A stretch of 59,602 nt of DNA from an uncultured Roseburia sp. (lineage in GTDB: Bacteria; Bacillota; Clostridia; Lachnospirales; Lachnospiraceae): contig CAMTDY010000002.1 in NCBI GenBank assembly GCA_947070915.1, positions 1-59,602 of the forward strand. Reading direction: 5' to 3'. The translations under genes and the position numbers were made by a program. The stretch's first letter is position 1. Each line of letters opens with the position of its first letter. Below the pieces are notes generated by a model. It did not search any database. It was not told the origin of the DNA and saw nothing but the letters and a program-made list of their open reading frames with translations. Shown in pieces: positions 24,221 through 32,158 of this stretch.

Positions 24221-25012
24221 TTATACTGACTGCAGTTCCTCGTCCGCCAGTTTCTGCACTTCTTCCAGTGGCAAATCGGAACAATCTGAGATTTCATCTA
24301 ATGATAATTTACCGGTTTCAATCAATCTCAAGGCAATTTCCTTTTTTTCATCCGTAATCATATCTTCCATTGCTTTGCACATCGTGGATATTCCCTCCTT
24401 ATCTTCTTTATAGTATCTTGCGGTATCCGCAAGCACCGGATAATTCATATCCGCTGGATTGGTACATGAGAAATCATGCATCAGCTTCCCTAACTCTGAG
24501 TCATCTTTGTAAGAGGCATTCACATATAGTATATGGGAACCATCGTCAAAAAATTCTCCGGCTTCCCGGATATACCGGTCGATATGGTAAATCGGCTTGT
24601 TTTTTCCGATTACATCCGTTTCCGTTATAAAAATAACATACGTCTCTGCTAAATTCTCTATTTCCACACCAGCAGGCAGAATATCACAATCAATGAGGCT
24701 GCTGTTATATCTTGCCCGCTTTGCCCCGGCACCCTTCTCTGCACGCTGAATCTCGATATTGTACTTTTTTCCCTGAGAATCGGTGGCATAAATATCGTGT
24801 CTGACTGACCTGCCCTTTATATTTTTCATGCTGTACTGCGTGATAACTTTTTCAACCTGAATGTCCGCCTTCTCCAGCACAATACGGAGTACCAGTTCGG
24901 TCGCTTCCTTATTTTCCTCAAAGCACTTCGTCATGAAATCGTCATCCAGCAGACGGAATCCCCGGATACGCTGTAACATTTCTTCATGCTTTTGCTCTAC
25001 TGTTTTTCTCAT
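24221..25012 (-). CDS. Rpn family (PD-(D/E)XK) nuclease, copy 2, ORF intact
   Basis: A 263-aa recombination-promoting nuclease / PD-(D/E)XK nuclease-family transposase. The catalytic region is RHDIYATDSQGKKYNIEIQ; copy 1 has RLD here, so this copy carries a Leu-to-His change next to the metal-binding Asp. Rpn proteins are Mg/Ca-dependent DNA nucleases linked to recombination and, in some cases, to phage defence. The frame is open to the terminator, but the first codons are not native: a deletion between GAGAAAAA repeats removed the promoter and normal start, and the ATG now used lies in the tail of the upstream gene and lacks a good ribosome binding site. Expression would depend on coupling to that gene. 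Confidence 0.87.
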   Translation of the reverse strand: MRKTVEQKHEEMLQRIRGFRLLDDDFMTKCFEENKEATELVLRIVLEKADIQVEKVITQYSMKNIKGRSVRHDIYATDSQGKKYNIEIQRAEKGAGAKRARYNSSLIDCDILPAGVEIENLAETYVIFITETDVIGKNKPIYHIDRYIREAGEFFDDGSHILYVNASYKDDSELGKLMHDFSCTNPADMNYPVLADTARYYKEDKEGISTMCKAMEDMITDEKKEIALRLIETGKLSLDEISDCSDLPLEEVQKLADEELQSV

Positions 25013-25379
25013 CCATCTTTCGTTTCAGTTTCCGGTCAATCCCCCCTGGTGTTCCCCTTCCGCTCATCTGCGATACGGTTCTGTATGATCCGGCTGCTGC
25101 CTTCTCCATTTCTGCCTCTGCTTCCTCGATTGCCTTTTCGATGACGCTGATAAGGAATTCTTTCTGCTTGCATCCCTTCCATGCCACTACGTTCTTGAGC
25201 CTTGTAAATAGCTGCTCGCTTACCTGTACTGCGATTGTTCTTGCTTCCATACGATTCACTCCTTTTTCCATAAAATGTTCTTCGATGACCTGCTGGATAA
25301 ACTGCTGTGTGCTGATTTCCCTCTGCTCTATCTCGGCTCTTACCTTGAGGTGCAGTTCTACAGGAATCTTTCCGCATTG
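24984..25379 (-). pseudogene. Small ribbon-helix-helix-like protein, 5'-truncated, fused tail
   Basis: The open frame carries two stretches of Arc/CopG-like pattern: KIPVELHLKVRAEIEQ with a following FIQQVIEEHF, then TIAVQVSEQLFTRLKN with FLISVIEKAIEEA. This resembles small DNA-binding proteins of plasmids and conjugative elements. The frame is open at the 5' end to a stop at about 25385 with no start codon, so the N terminus is lost; translation could begin at the ATG at 25250, which has AAAGGAG eight bases before it. The 3' end runs past its native stop into the nuclease gene because of a small deletion, giving an artificial tail DEKNSRAKA. I am not certain of the family. Confidence 0.55.
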
Positions 25380-25479
25380 ATTTTAATTATATTAGAAAAA
25401 GCAGACGCTCATCATCCTGACCAACTTTCATACAAAAACTTACGATATTTTGCACTAGGTTATGATACCCCTTAATCGC

Positions 25480-25517
25480 AAAAAGCGCTGGAAACATGCG
25501 TGTTCCCAGCGTTTTTT
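25480..25517 (-). terminator. Second terminator-like hairpin after tsf
   Basis: AAAAAGCGCTGG pairs with CCAGCGTTTTTT; the A and T runs on both sides make it usable in either direction. Confidence 0.7.
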
Positions 25518-25584
25518 AGGGTTCTTTTACCGCCACGCTCCCTCCATTTTCATGTCAGGTCACGGCTGTCGCCGCATACTCGTT

Positions 25585-25621
25585 CAAAAAAGAACCAACA
25601 AGAGCAAGCTCTCATTGATTC
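25585..25621 (-). terminator. Intrinsic terminator of rpsB-tsf
   Basis: On the minus strand a 14-bp stem, GAATCAATGAGAGC with GCTCTTGTTGGTTC (three G-U pairs), closes a 2-base loop and is followed by TTTTTTG. It lies 35 bases after the tsf stop. Confidence 0.88.
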
Positions 25622-25655
25622 TTTTTCACTCGTGCATGGCTCGTAGCTAACGCGT

Positions 25656-26588
25656 CTATTTAAGCTGTGCAGCTACCTCTGCCGCAAAGTCCTCATTTTT
25701 CTTCTCAAGGCCTTCGCCAGTCTCAAAACGGACAAACTTTGTGAGTTTGATGCTGCAGCCTGCTGCTTTTGCTACAGACTCAACATATTTTGCTACAGAC
25801 TCTTTGTTTTCAGCTTTTACATATACCTGCTCTGTCAGGCAGACTTCCTTCAGCTCTTTGTTGAGACGTCCAATGATCATTTTCTCAATGATGTTGTCCG
25901 GTTTTCCGGCATTGGCAGGATCATTCTTAGCCTGGGCAAGAAGGACTTCCTTCTCTTTCTCTTTGTATTCCTCAGAAACGTCCGCGGAAGAAAGATATTT
26001 CGGGTTCATTGCTGCGATCTGCATGGCAATATTTTTAAGGCACTCTGTAACTTCTGCGCCAGTGTTATCTGTCTCAGCTGCGATCAGAACACCGATCTTT
26101 CCGCCTGCATGAATGTAATCTACCACAAGACCATTCTCACAGGAAACCTTCTCGAAACGGCGGATGTTCATATTCTCACCGATGGTTGCGATCATGGAAG
26201 CCAGTTCCTCTTTCACTGTCTTGGAAGTATCTGCCGCCCATGCCTCGTCCATAAATGCATCGATATCCGCTGCTCCGGAAGCATTAACCTGGGAAGCCAC
26301 TGCACCAACAAAATCCTGGAACTTCTCATTCTTGGCAACGAAATCTGTCTCGCTGTTTACTTCTACGATGGCTGCCTGTTTGCCGTCCTCGCTGATGTTT
26401 GTCTTTACAATACCTTCTGCTGCAATTCTTCCTGCCTTTTTCTCAGCCTTTGCAAGACCGTTCTCACGCAGATAATCTACTGCTTTATCCATATCGCCGT
26501 CTGTGTTTGTAAGAGCTTTCTTACAATCCATCATGCCGGCACCTGTCATTTCTCTTAATTCTTTTACCATAGATGCTGAAATAGCCAT
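25656..26588 (-). CDS. tsf: Translation elongation factor Ts
   Basis: A 310-aa EF-Ts, the guanine nucleotide exchange factor that regenerates EF-Tu-GTP during elongation. The N-terminal UBA-like domain has VKELREMTGAGMMDCKKAL, and the core has the EF-Tu-contacting NSETDFVAKNEKF. The C-terminal region ends in a helical FAAEVAAQL. The length is normal for Lachnospiraceae. AGGAAG precedes the ATG. It follows rpsB in the conserved rpsB-tsf operon, 73 bases apart, and is closed by a strong terminator. Confidence 0.99.
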   Translation of the reverse strand: MAISASMVKELREMTGAGMMDCKKALTNTDGDMDKAVDYLRENGLAKAEKKAGRIAAEGIVKTNISEDGKQAAIVEVNSETDFVAKNEKFQDFVGAVASQVNASGAADIDAFMDEAWAADTSKTVKEELASMIATIGENMNIRRFEKVSCENGLVVDYIHAGGKIGVLIAAETDNTGAEVTECLKNIAMQIAAMNPKYLSSADVSEEYKEKEKEVLLAQAKNDPANAGKPDNIIEKMIIGRLNKELKEVCLTEQVYVKAENKESVAKYVESVAKAAGCSIKLTKFVRFETGEGLEKKNEDFAAEVAAQLK

Positions 26589-26661
26589 TGTTCTAATCTT
26601 CCTTTCTTCCCTATATGGAAATACCGTTTATGACCGTTCTGCCATTCACGGCATCTTCAAA

Positions 26662-27402
26662 TTATTCTTCCTCTGCTGCTGTTTCTTCCTCAGCTTCATC
26701 TGCTGCATCGGCATAGGTCTCGCCCTGTTTTGCCTCAATCACAGCATCTGCCATCTTGGAAACGATCAGTTTTACGGCACGGATCGCATCGTCATTTCCA
26801 GGGATCACATAATCCAGTTCTTCTGGATCACAGTTAGTGTCTACGATACCTACCAGAGGAATACCAAGAATGTGTGCTTCCTGAATACAAATTCTCTCTT
26901 TCTTAGGATCTACAACGAAGATCGCATCCGGTATGGTCTTCATATCTTTGATACCGCCAAGATTCTTCTCAAGTTTTGCCCACTCTTTTTTCAGGTTGAT
27001 AACTTCTTTCTTAGGAAGAACATCAAAAGTTCCATCCTCTGCCATTTTCTCAATGGCTTTGAGTCTCTTGATACGGGCCTGGATCGTCTTGAAGTTAGTC
27101 AGCATACCTCCAAGCCATCTCTCGTTTACATAATACATTCCACAGCGCTCTGCTTCGCTCTTAATGGAATCCTGTGCCTGCTTTTTCGTACCGACAAAAA
27201 GGATGTTGCCGCCGTCTGCCGCGATCTCCTTGATGGCATTGTAAGCCTCATCTACTTTTCCTACTGATTTCTGAAGATCAATGATATAAATACCATTTCT
27301 CTCTGTGTAGATGTACTCTGCCATTTTAGGGTTCCATCTTCTTGTCTGATGTCCAAAGTGAACACCGGCTTCCAATAACTGTTTCATTGAAATAACACTC
27401 AT
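26662..27402 (-). CDS. rpsB: 30S ribosomal protein S2
   Basis: A 246-aa ribosomal protein S2 of the small subunit. The signature MKQLLEAGVHFGHQTRRWNP begins at residue 6, PDAIFVVDP and GIPLVGIVDTNCDP follow, and the protein ends in an acidic tail rich in Glu and Ala. The ATG at 27402 is correct because GGAGG lies eight bases before it; an in-frame start five codons upstream overlaps this site. It is the first gene of rpsB-tsf, directly after the flagellar operon as in many Firmicutes. It has its own promoter and a ~140-base leader. Confidence 0.99.
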   Translation of the reverse strand: MSVISMKQLLEAGVHFGHQTRRWNPKMAEYIYTERNGIYIIDLQKSVGKVDEAYNAIKEIAADGGNILFVGTKKQAQDSIKSEAERCGMYYVNERWLGGMLTNFKTIQARIKRLKAIEKMAEDGTFDVLPKKEVINLKKEWAKLEKNLGGIKDMKTIPDAIFVVDPKKERICIQEAHILGIPLVGIVDTNCDPEELDYVIPGNDDAIRAVKLIVSKMADAVIEAKQGETYADAADEAEEETAAEEE

Positions 27403-27548
27403 TTTTCTTACCTCCATATGGTTTTTTCTTCCGAAGACTTCATTTCTTTTTCAAAACCCTGTCCTCCCCCGAAGATCACTGCCTGCGATCCGGGAAAAAC
27501 AAAGCACCATTGAAAAAAATCAGTCAACGTGTTTTTTCAATCCGATTT

Positions 27549-27577
27549 ATTTTATCACAATACATAACAAAATGCAA
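27549..27577 (-). promoter_or_regulatory. Sigma-A promoter of rpsB-tsf
   Basis: On the minus strand TTGCAT (27577-27572) is followed after 17 bases by TAAAAT (27554-27549). The -35 lies in the 3' arm of the terminator that ends the flagellar operon, so termination and initiation sites overlap. Confidence 0.78.
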
Positions 27578-27603
27578 GGTTTTATTTTTAAAACCCTGCA
27601 TTT
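27566..27603 (-). terminator. Terminator of the flagellar-chemotaxis operon
   Basis: On the minus strand AAATGCAGGGTTTT pairs with AAAACCTTGCATTT around a 6-base loop, followed by TGTT. It lies about 73 bases after the last gene of the operon. Its short T run suggests some read-through into rpsB is possible. Confidence 0.82.
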
Positions 27604-27675
27604 CTCCTGCAGCGATTGCCTTTGCCAGCCTTCACACAGATGGATTTCTACTGACTCATTCCATGCCTGTCCGAG

Positions 27676-28230
27676 TCAATCCCGTCTCGTTATGATCTTG
27701 GCAATGGTATCATAATCTGCCCCTTCCGGGATCTTGTACGTGCCACTGCGAACCTGTCTGCCATAGCCTTTCTTTTCCAGATACGCGTCAAAAGCTTTGG
27801 AATCATCAATAATCCCGGCCTCTTCCATCTCCCTGGATACAGAACTGGACAAAAGTCCGCTGCGGACTACAAAAGTATTTTTCCCCTTCTGAAAAGCAGA
27901 TGCATTTTTTATATCCTTTTTGCTGTCCTCCAGCTTTTTCTTTGCTTTCTGATCTTTCTCATCAGGAACTTTCGTATCGGCGCTGACCGCCGGCTCTGAA
28001 ACTGCGCTGACTGCCGGCTGTGAGGCTGGAGTATCTTTTACTTCCTGCGCCATTTTCTCCGCCTCCGCTTTGGTATCCGTATTCTCTTCCTTAGGAAACA
28101 CCATTCCCAGCTCCCTTGCCTGCTTGATCACATTGGTATTTTCACTGGAACTGCGGTATGTTATGCATAAAAGAAGAGCGGTCACTACGATTCCCACGCC
28201 AAGTCCTCTCAAAAACCATTTACTCTTCAT
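27676..28230 (-). CDS. MltG/YceG-like membrane protein
   Basis: A 184-aa protein with one N-terminal transmembrane helix (residues ~5-24), a Lys/Glu/Ala-rich linker, and a C-terminal ~65-residue domain (SSSVSREMEEAGIIDDSKAF then RQVRSGTYKIPEGADYDTI). This resembles the LysM-like subdomain of the endolytic transglycosylase MltG/YceG. The MltG catalytic domain is absent, so it is not expected to cut glycan; it may bind peptidoglycan. It starts inside the end of the preceding gene (ATGA overlap), so it is coupled to the flagellar operon and is its last gene. A role in wall passage of the flagellum is only inferred. Confidence 0.75.
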   Translation of the reverse strand: MKSKWFLRGLGVGIVVTALLLCITYRSSSENTNVIKQARELGMVFPKEENTDTKAEAEKMAQEVKDTPASQPAVSAVSEPAVSADTKVPDEKDQKAKKKLEDSKKDIKNASAFQKGKNTFVVRSGLLSSSVSREMEEAGIIDDSKAFDAYLEKKGYGRQVRSGTYKIPEGADYDTIAKIITRRD

Positions 28231-28916
28231 TTATTTCCTCCATACAATGAAATCATCAGTTTTACCTCACCCTGTCCGATATCTAACTCCTTTGAGATAT
28301 CCAATACGGATTTCCCCTGCTTATACATCTGAATGATCTTCTTATTCACGCTGCCATCTTCAAGTTTCCCGCTTTTCTCCGGCTCCGGTTTCGGTTTCAC
28401 TGGCTGCGGCTGAGTACTGGAAGCCGATTTGGTTTTTTCAGTTTTGACGGCAGCTGATTTTGCCGGTTTTTTATCCGATTCTCTGGGTGTCCGTTTATTT
28501 GCCTGCTCTACTGCCGCTATGCCGGAAGGCTTTTCTGCCGGTCCCTTTTTTGCTGCAATTTCTTTTATTTCTTTTTCTTTTTCGTTCAGCATATTATACA
28601 TAAACACGACTTCCTCGTGATTGTGGTTGATCTTTTCCATCAACTGGGCAGAAAATTCATCAAATTCCATGATCTTCTCATTGCTCTTCCGGTTCAGCTG
28701 ACCCGTCGTCTCGGCAATAACATTCTCTTTTTCTTCACTGAGAATGGACTCAATCTGCTCACGAACCATCGCCTCTTCTTTTTCTGTCCATATGTCTCTG
28801 GATTGATACTCTGCTGTTTCCAAAAGCTCTGGATCTTTTTCCTTTTTTCCCACAAAAAAACTGATACAGATGCTCATGAATCCTAAAATCAAAAGTATGA
28901 TCTCTGCTGCACTCAT
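28227..28916 (-). CDS. DUF6115-like membrane/coiled-coil protein
   Basis: A 229-aa protein with one N-terminal membrane helix (AEIILLILGFMSICISFFVG). A long, strongly charged coiled-coil part follows (~30-120), then a Lys/Pro-rich low-complexity linker. The last ~40 residues (KIIQMYKQGKSVLDISKELD) have a helix-turn-helix-like pattern resembling the DUF6115 C-terminal motif. Proteins with this layout are commonly encoded near the flagellar sigma factor in clostridia; their function is not known. It overlaps the MltG-like gene by four bases and follows a small Lys-rich protein gene. Confidence 0.78.
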   Translation of the reverse strand: MSAAEIILLILGFMSICISFFVGKKEKDPELLETAEYQSRDIWTEKEEAMVREQIESILSEEKENVIAETTGQLNRKSNEKIMEFDEFSAQLMEKINHNHEEVVFMYNMLNEKEKEIKEIAAKKGPAEKPSGIAAVEQANKRTPRESDKKPAKSAAVKTEKTKSASSTQPQPVKPKPEPEKSGKLEDGSVNKKIIQMYKQGKSVLDISKELDIGQGEVKLMISLYGGNK

Positions 28917-28962
28917 TTTTTCCTCCCTCCAAAGCCTATCCCCAAGGATAATCTTTGGCTTA

Positions 28963-29280
28963 TTATATCATAATATCAAAACTGCTGTCCGATTTTGGTG
29001 CCATCGGCGCCTCTTCAGACTGCTTTTTTTTCTTTTTATTCCGCCCGCCGCTGTACTTATTCTTGCCGGAACCATCAAAGCGGTATTCTTCTTTCTCACT
29101 CTTATTCGTCTCTGTGGTCCTCTGGCTCTGCTGCTCTACATTTTTTTCAAAACTTGTAGCAGCATTTTCTCCCATATGCTGAACTTGATGCTGCTCTCTT
29201 CCTATGATTCCAGATGCCTCCGATGACCGGGGAGCTATCGTGGAAGCATCAATCGAACTGATGGACATATTGATCACCAC
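28963..29280 (-). CDS. Small Lys-rich protein of the flagellar operon, function unknown
   Basis: About 105 residues (101 if translation starts at the ATG at 29268 instead of the GTG at 29280). The N terminus, SISSIDASTIAPRSSEASGI, is followed by a Gln/Glu-rich part, then a strongly basic stretch GRNKKKKKQ and a hydrophobic C-terminal end SSFDIMI. It has no signal peptide and no membrane helix. Small basic proteins with a similar plan lie next to fapA in other clostridial flagellar operons, from general memory; no activity is known to me. The basic stretch would suit nucleic-acid or phospholipid binding, but this is guesswork. It lies between fapA and the DUF6115-like gene. Confidence 0.72.
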   Translation of the reverse strand: MVINMSISSIDASTIAPRSSEASGIIGREQHQVQHMGENAATSFEKNVEQQSQRTTETNKSEKEEYRFDGSGKNKYSGGRNKKKKKQSEEAPMAPKSDSSFDIMI

Positions 29281-29311
29281 ACCTTTCCTGTCTTCATGAT
29301 CCTCCGATTTA

Positions 29312-30910
29312 TTAAATCCCGATCGACTTGATATCCGCGCCCTCTCTCACAAACTTGCACTTTGATACCCTGTCACTCATGATCCTGGACACATCTTTGA
29401 TCACGATCTGCACTCCAGAATTTACCACACCCTCTACCCGGATGCTGACATTGGAATTCGCCTGCAGGCTCTTCCGAAGGGTCTCACACTGCGCCTGCAT
29501 AGTCTCAATCTTCCTCTGTATCTTGGGTTTAGAGGCAGAAGCTGTCTTTAAATATTCCTTTTGTTTTGGCGATAGACCTTTTCCCGTTTTCACACATTTT
29601 TTAATGGAATGAAGAACTCCGTCCATCTTTTTTAACGCCGCACAGGCTTCTTCAGTCTTCTCCTCTGTCTCATTTAACATTTTTACCATATCTATATCCA
29701 ACATTACTTCTACAACTGTAGAAGTTCCCATGGCAGAGCCGAGCTGTGTCGCTGAAATATTGGCATAGGAACGAATATGACCGCCATTGATCAGTCCCTT
29801 CTTTCCAAGAACAGAGATCTCTCCCTCACACTCTACATCGCTGTGCAGCACTGCATCGCACATTAATGTACCCTTACATTTGATCTGGCTGTTTTCGATA
29901 AATTTAGCGGTTATATTTCCCTCTGCGTTCAGAGTCCCTCTGGACATTCCCTGCATTCCCCGCTTGAGAACGATATTTCCGCCTGCTGTCAGATCTGCTC
30001 CCTCCACAACACCATTTACAATAATGTCCCCATCTGCCTTGATCGCATAACCGGTATTTACGTTTCCCACTACATTTACCGTACCTTTATATTCAATGTC
30101 CCCGGTAGAAGCATCCACATTTGCCGGCACATCATATATATTGGATACCATGACAAGATCATCCACCAGTGTCACATGCCCCGCGACCTGGGAATAGAGC
30201 TCGCAGCCATCTTCTGTCATTGTTATATTCCGGCCATGGCGAAGCCGTTTCACTGCCACTTTATTGGGCGGAAGTGATTTCCCTGTCACGCTGACGCCGG
30301 GCGTTCCGAAATCTGCCGGCGTAAGAGTCGCAAGTTTTTCACCCGCCTGCACAGGCTTAATATTTCCCAACTGATGAAAATCTACACTTCCATCCTCATT
30401 CAGCTTCGGTTTTGCCGTGGCATTGATATCAAAATGGTATTCCACTACTGCGTCGTGTCCCTGAACCGGCGGGGTAGCCTCTGCCAGAACATAGTCGCGG
30501 CAGTATTCCGGAGCCTTGATAAACTCATCCACCACATCTTCCCGGATGCCGTGAACTATACCTTCCAGTTTCAGGTCACTGAGTATTTCTTCTCTGGTCA
30601 TTTTTTTCCCACTGCTGGAAGGCGGATAAAACCTGGCAACCGCACTCTCCCCCTCATTGCGGATATCAATGATACACCTCTCGTTTTCCGGCAGGATCTC
30701 CTGATTCAGCAAACGGAATTCCACCTGGAAATCTGCCCGTTTCAGATACTGACTCAATGCCACCGAATCATAGTCCGGTAAATTGATGCGGTCCAGATAT
30801 TTCATAACCTCATCAATTTCAAACATCTCCCCATCCTGTGAGGCTGGAAACACCTTTAGAAATGTTCGGTTTGTCTTCTGCACGATCTGAAAGTACGCGT
30901 TTTTCCCCAT
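29312..30910 (-). CDS. fapA: FapA family protein (DUF342)
   Basis: A 532-aa DUF342 protein. Residues ~1-250 form the FapA N-terminal part (VEYHFDINATAKPKLNEDG near 165-185). A right-handed beta-helix of short polymer-forming repeats follows, for example VNVVGNVNTGYAIKADGDI and AEGNITAKFIENSQIKCKGT. A coiled-coil end comes last (KKMDGVLHSIKKC region). FapA proteins are flagellar-assembly or polar-organisation factors of Gram-positive and Vibrio flagellar loci; the biochemical role is not settled. It lies downstream of the flagellar sigma factor gene in the same orientation, 74 bases away, as in many clostridia. Confidence 0.93.
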   Translation of the reverse strand: MGKNAYFQIVQKTNRTFLKVFPASQDGEMFEIDEVMKYLDRINLPDYDSVALSQYLKRADFQVEFRLLNQEILPENERCIIDIRNEGESAVARFYPPSSSGKKMTREEILSDLKLEGIVHGIREDVVDEFIKAPEYCRDYVLAEATPPVQGHDAVVEYHFDINATAKPKLNEDGSVDFHQLGNIKPVQAGEKLATLTPADFGTPGVSVTGKSLPPNKVAVKRLRHGRNITMTEDGCELYSQVAGHVTLVDDLVMVSNIYDVPANVDASTGDIEYKGTVNVVGNVNTGYAIKADGDIIVNGVVEGADLTAGGNIVLKRGMQGMSRGTLNAEGNITAKFIENSQIKCKGTLMCDAVLHSDVECEGEISVLGKKGLINGGHIRSYANISATQLGSAMGTSTVVEVMLDIDMVKMLNETEEKTEEACAALKKMDGVLHSIKKCVKTGKGLSPKQKEYLKTASASKPKIQRKIETMQAQCETLRKSLQANSNVSIRVEGVVNSGVQIVIKDVSRIMSDRVSKCKFVREGADIKSIGI

Positions 30911-30984
30911 AATGATCCTCCCCTTTCAATCTTTCCCGGTGTTCTGCCCATTCATCCTGATAAAATCCATCCAAATATATCTTA

Positions 30985-31761
30985 TTAAAATAGATTCAAC
31001 AGCTCTACGGAATCCCCCATCTGCACCTTGATCTTCTGCAGTGCTTTCGTATGCAGCTGGGAAACCCTGGATTCTGAAACCTCCAGAATCCTGCTGATCT
31101 CTTTTAAGGTCATATCTTCATAATAATAGAGCGTGATCACACTGGATTCTTTTTCCGTAAGTGTCTTTAATGCTTCGATCAGCATCTGTTTGAGTTCCTG
31201 TTTCTCCAGTGCCTGTTCCGGCTGATCAAAACGGCTGGTTCCTCCCGCTGAATCCATTCTGGCATCTCCGCCCTGTTCCAGAAAATCGTCCAGAGACACA
31301 AGATTGGTAAATTGCGCTTCGTTTTTCCAGCTGTCATACTCTTCTAAACTGATCTCAAGTTCATCGGCAATTTCCGAATCGGTAGCCGGTCTCCCCAGCT
31401 CCCCCTCCAGTCTGGCACTGGCCGCATCCATCTGTTTCTGCTTCTGGCGCAGTGTCCGGGGAATCCAGTCCATTTTACGGATCTGGTCCAGGATCGATCC
31501 CCGAATCCGAAGGCTGGCATAGGTCTCAAATTTTACATTTTTAGCAAGATCAAACTTATCAATGGCATCGATCAGTCCAAATATACCATATCCCACTAAA
31601 TCATCATATTCCACCGTATAACCCAGATACATACCCATTCGCCCGGCAACCAGATTGACCAGATTTGCGTATTCGATGATCAGCTGTTCTCTGAGTTCCG
31701 GGCTTTTTGTCTTTATATATTTGTCCCATATTTTTTTCTTCTCGGATTCATTCATCGCCAT
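30985..31761 (-). CDS. fliA: FliA/WhiG-family flagellar sigma factor (sigma-28/SigD)
   Basis: A 258-aa RNA polymerase sigma factor of the sigma-28 class that directs late flagellar and chemotaxis promoters. Region 2 contains DDLVGYGIFGLIDAIDKFD and the melting helix RIRGSILDQIRKMDWIPR. Region 3 has AADSEIADELEISLEEY-like helices, and region 4 has the helix-turn-helix TLKEISRILEVSESRVSQLH. Spacing and length match SigD/FliA. The start is ATG-GCG after GAGGGAG. It lies downstream of cheD and a small membrane protein gene. An anti-sigma factor (FlgM) is not encoded in the window. Confidence 0.97.
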   Translation of the reverse strand: MAMNESEKKKIWDKYIKTKSPELREQLIIEYANLVNLVAGRMGMYLGYTVEYDDLVGYGIFGLIDAIDKFDLAKNVKFETYASLRIRGSILDQIRKMDWIPRTLRQKQKQMDAASARLEGELGRPATDSEIADELEISLEEYDSWKNEAQFTNLVSLDDFLEQGGDARMDSAGGTSRFDQPEQALEKQELKQMLIEALKTLTEKESSVITLYYYEDMTLKEISRILEVSESRVSQLHTKALQKIKVQMGDSVELLNLF

Positions 31762-31800
31762 AAGCGCTCCCTCACTATCTCACGATACGACATCGTCAGA

Positions 31801-32124
31801 TCAGACATCATCTTCTTCCTGTTCTGCTTCTTCGCTTTCTTTTTCCCGACGCTTTCTTTCTTCCTCCGCCTCAAGCTCTGCTAATTTCCTTGCTTCTTCC
31901 TCCAGACGGATCCGTTCATTTTCTGCCCGTACCATGGCCTCATGCTCTGCCACTACTTTTCCTACTACCTGTGCTGCGATCTGACCTATGATATAGAATA
32001 AAATAAGGACGATCATCAGTACGATGAGACTATATGTGACATCCCATCCCTGTACAATACTCATAATGCAGCACACCAGTCCCGCCAGCAACATTGTAAA
32101 TGCCGGAATAAATCGATATTTCAT
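31801..32124 (-). CDS. Small two-helix membrane protein with charged coiled-coil tail
   Basis: A 107-aa protein of unknown function, starting at an ATG preceded by GGGGG. Two adjacent membrane helices (~9-26, ~31-51) leave both ends on the same, probably cytoplasmic, side. The tail from ~60 onward is almost entirely Glu, Arg, Lys and Ala in heptads (RLEEEARKLAELEAEEERKR), a long coiled coil. An upstream start at 32178 would overlap cheD and lacks a site. It lies between cheD and the sigma factor gene, a position where other clostridia also have a small uncharacterised membrane protein. A role in anchoring a chemotaxis or flagellar component at the membrane is possible. Confidence 0.75.
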   Translation of the reverse strand: MKYRFIPAFTMLLAGLVCCIMSIVQGWDVTYSLIVLMIVLILFYIIGQIAAQVVGKVVAEHEAMVRAENERIRLEEEARKLAELEAEEERKRREKESEEAEQEEDDV

Positions 32125-32158
32125 TATTTTCCCCCATTCTGCCTGCCAATCATTCCTG

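Larger units (their letters stand above)
24140..25099. repeat. Rpn-nuclease segment, copy 2 of a dispersed duplication
   Basis: Nearly identical to 4630-5702, in the same orientation and about 19.5 kb away. It lacks the 119 bases present between the two TTTTTCTC repeats of copy 1; a single TTTTTCTC remains at 25003-25010. On the left it abuts a truncated sortase gene, on the right it continues into the small gene from which only the tail remains in copy 1. Confidence 0.93.

Noticed and set aside
25380..25655. A tRNA or small RNA after tsf
   Set aside because: The two hairpins are terminators; no cloverleaf or conserved T-loop sequence was seen.
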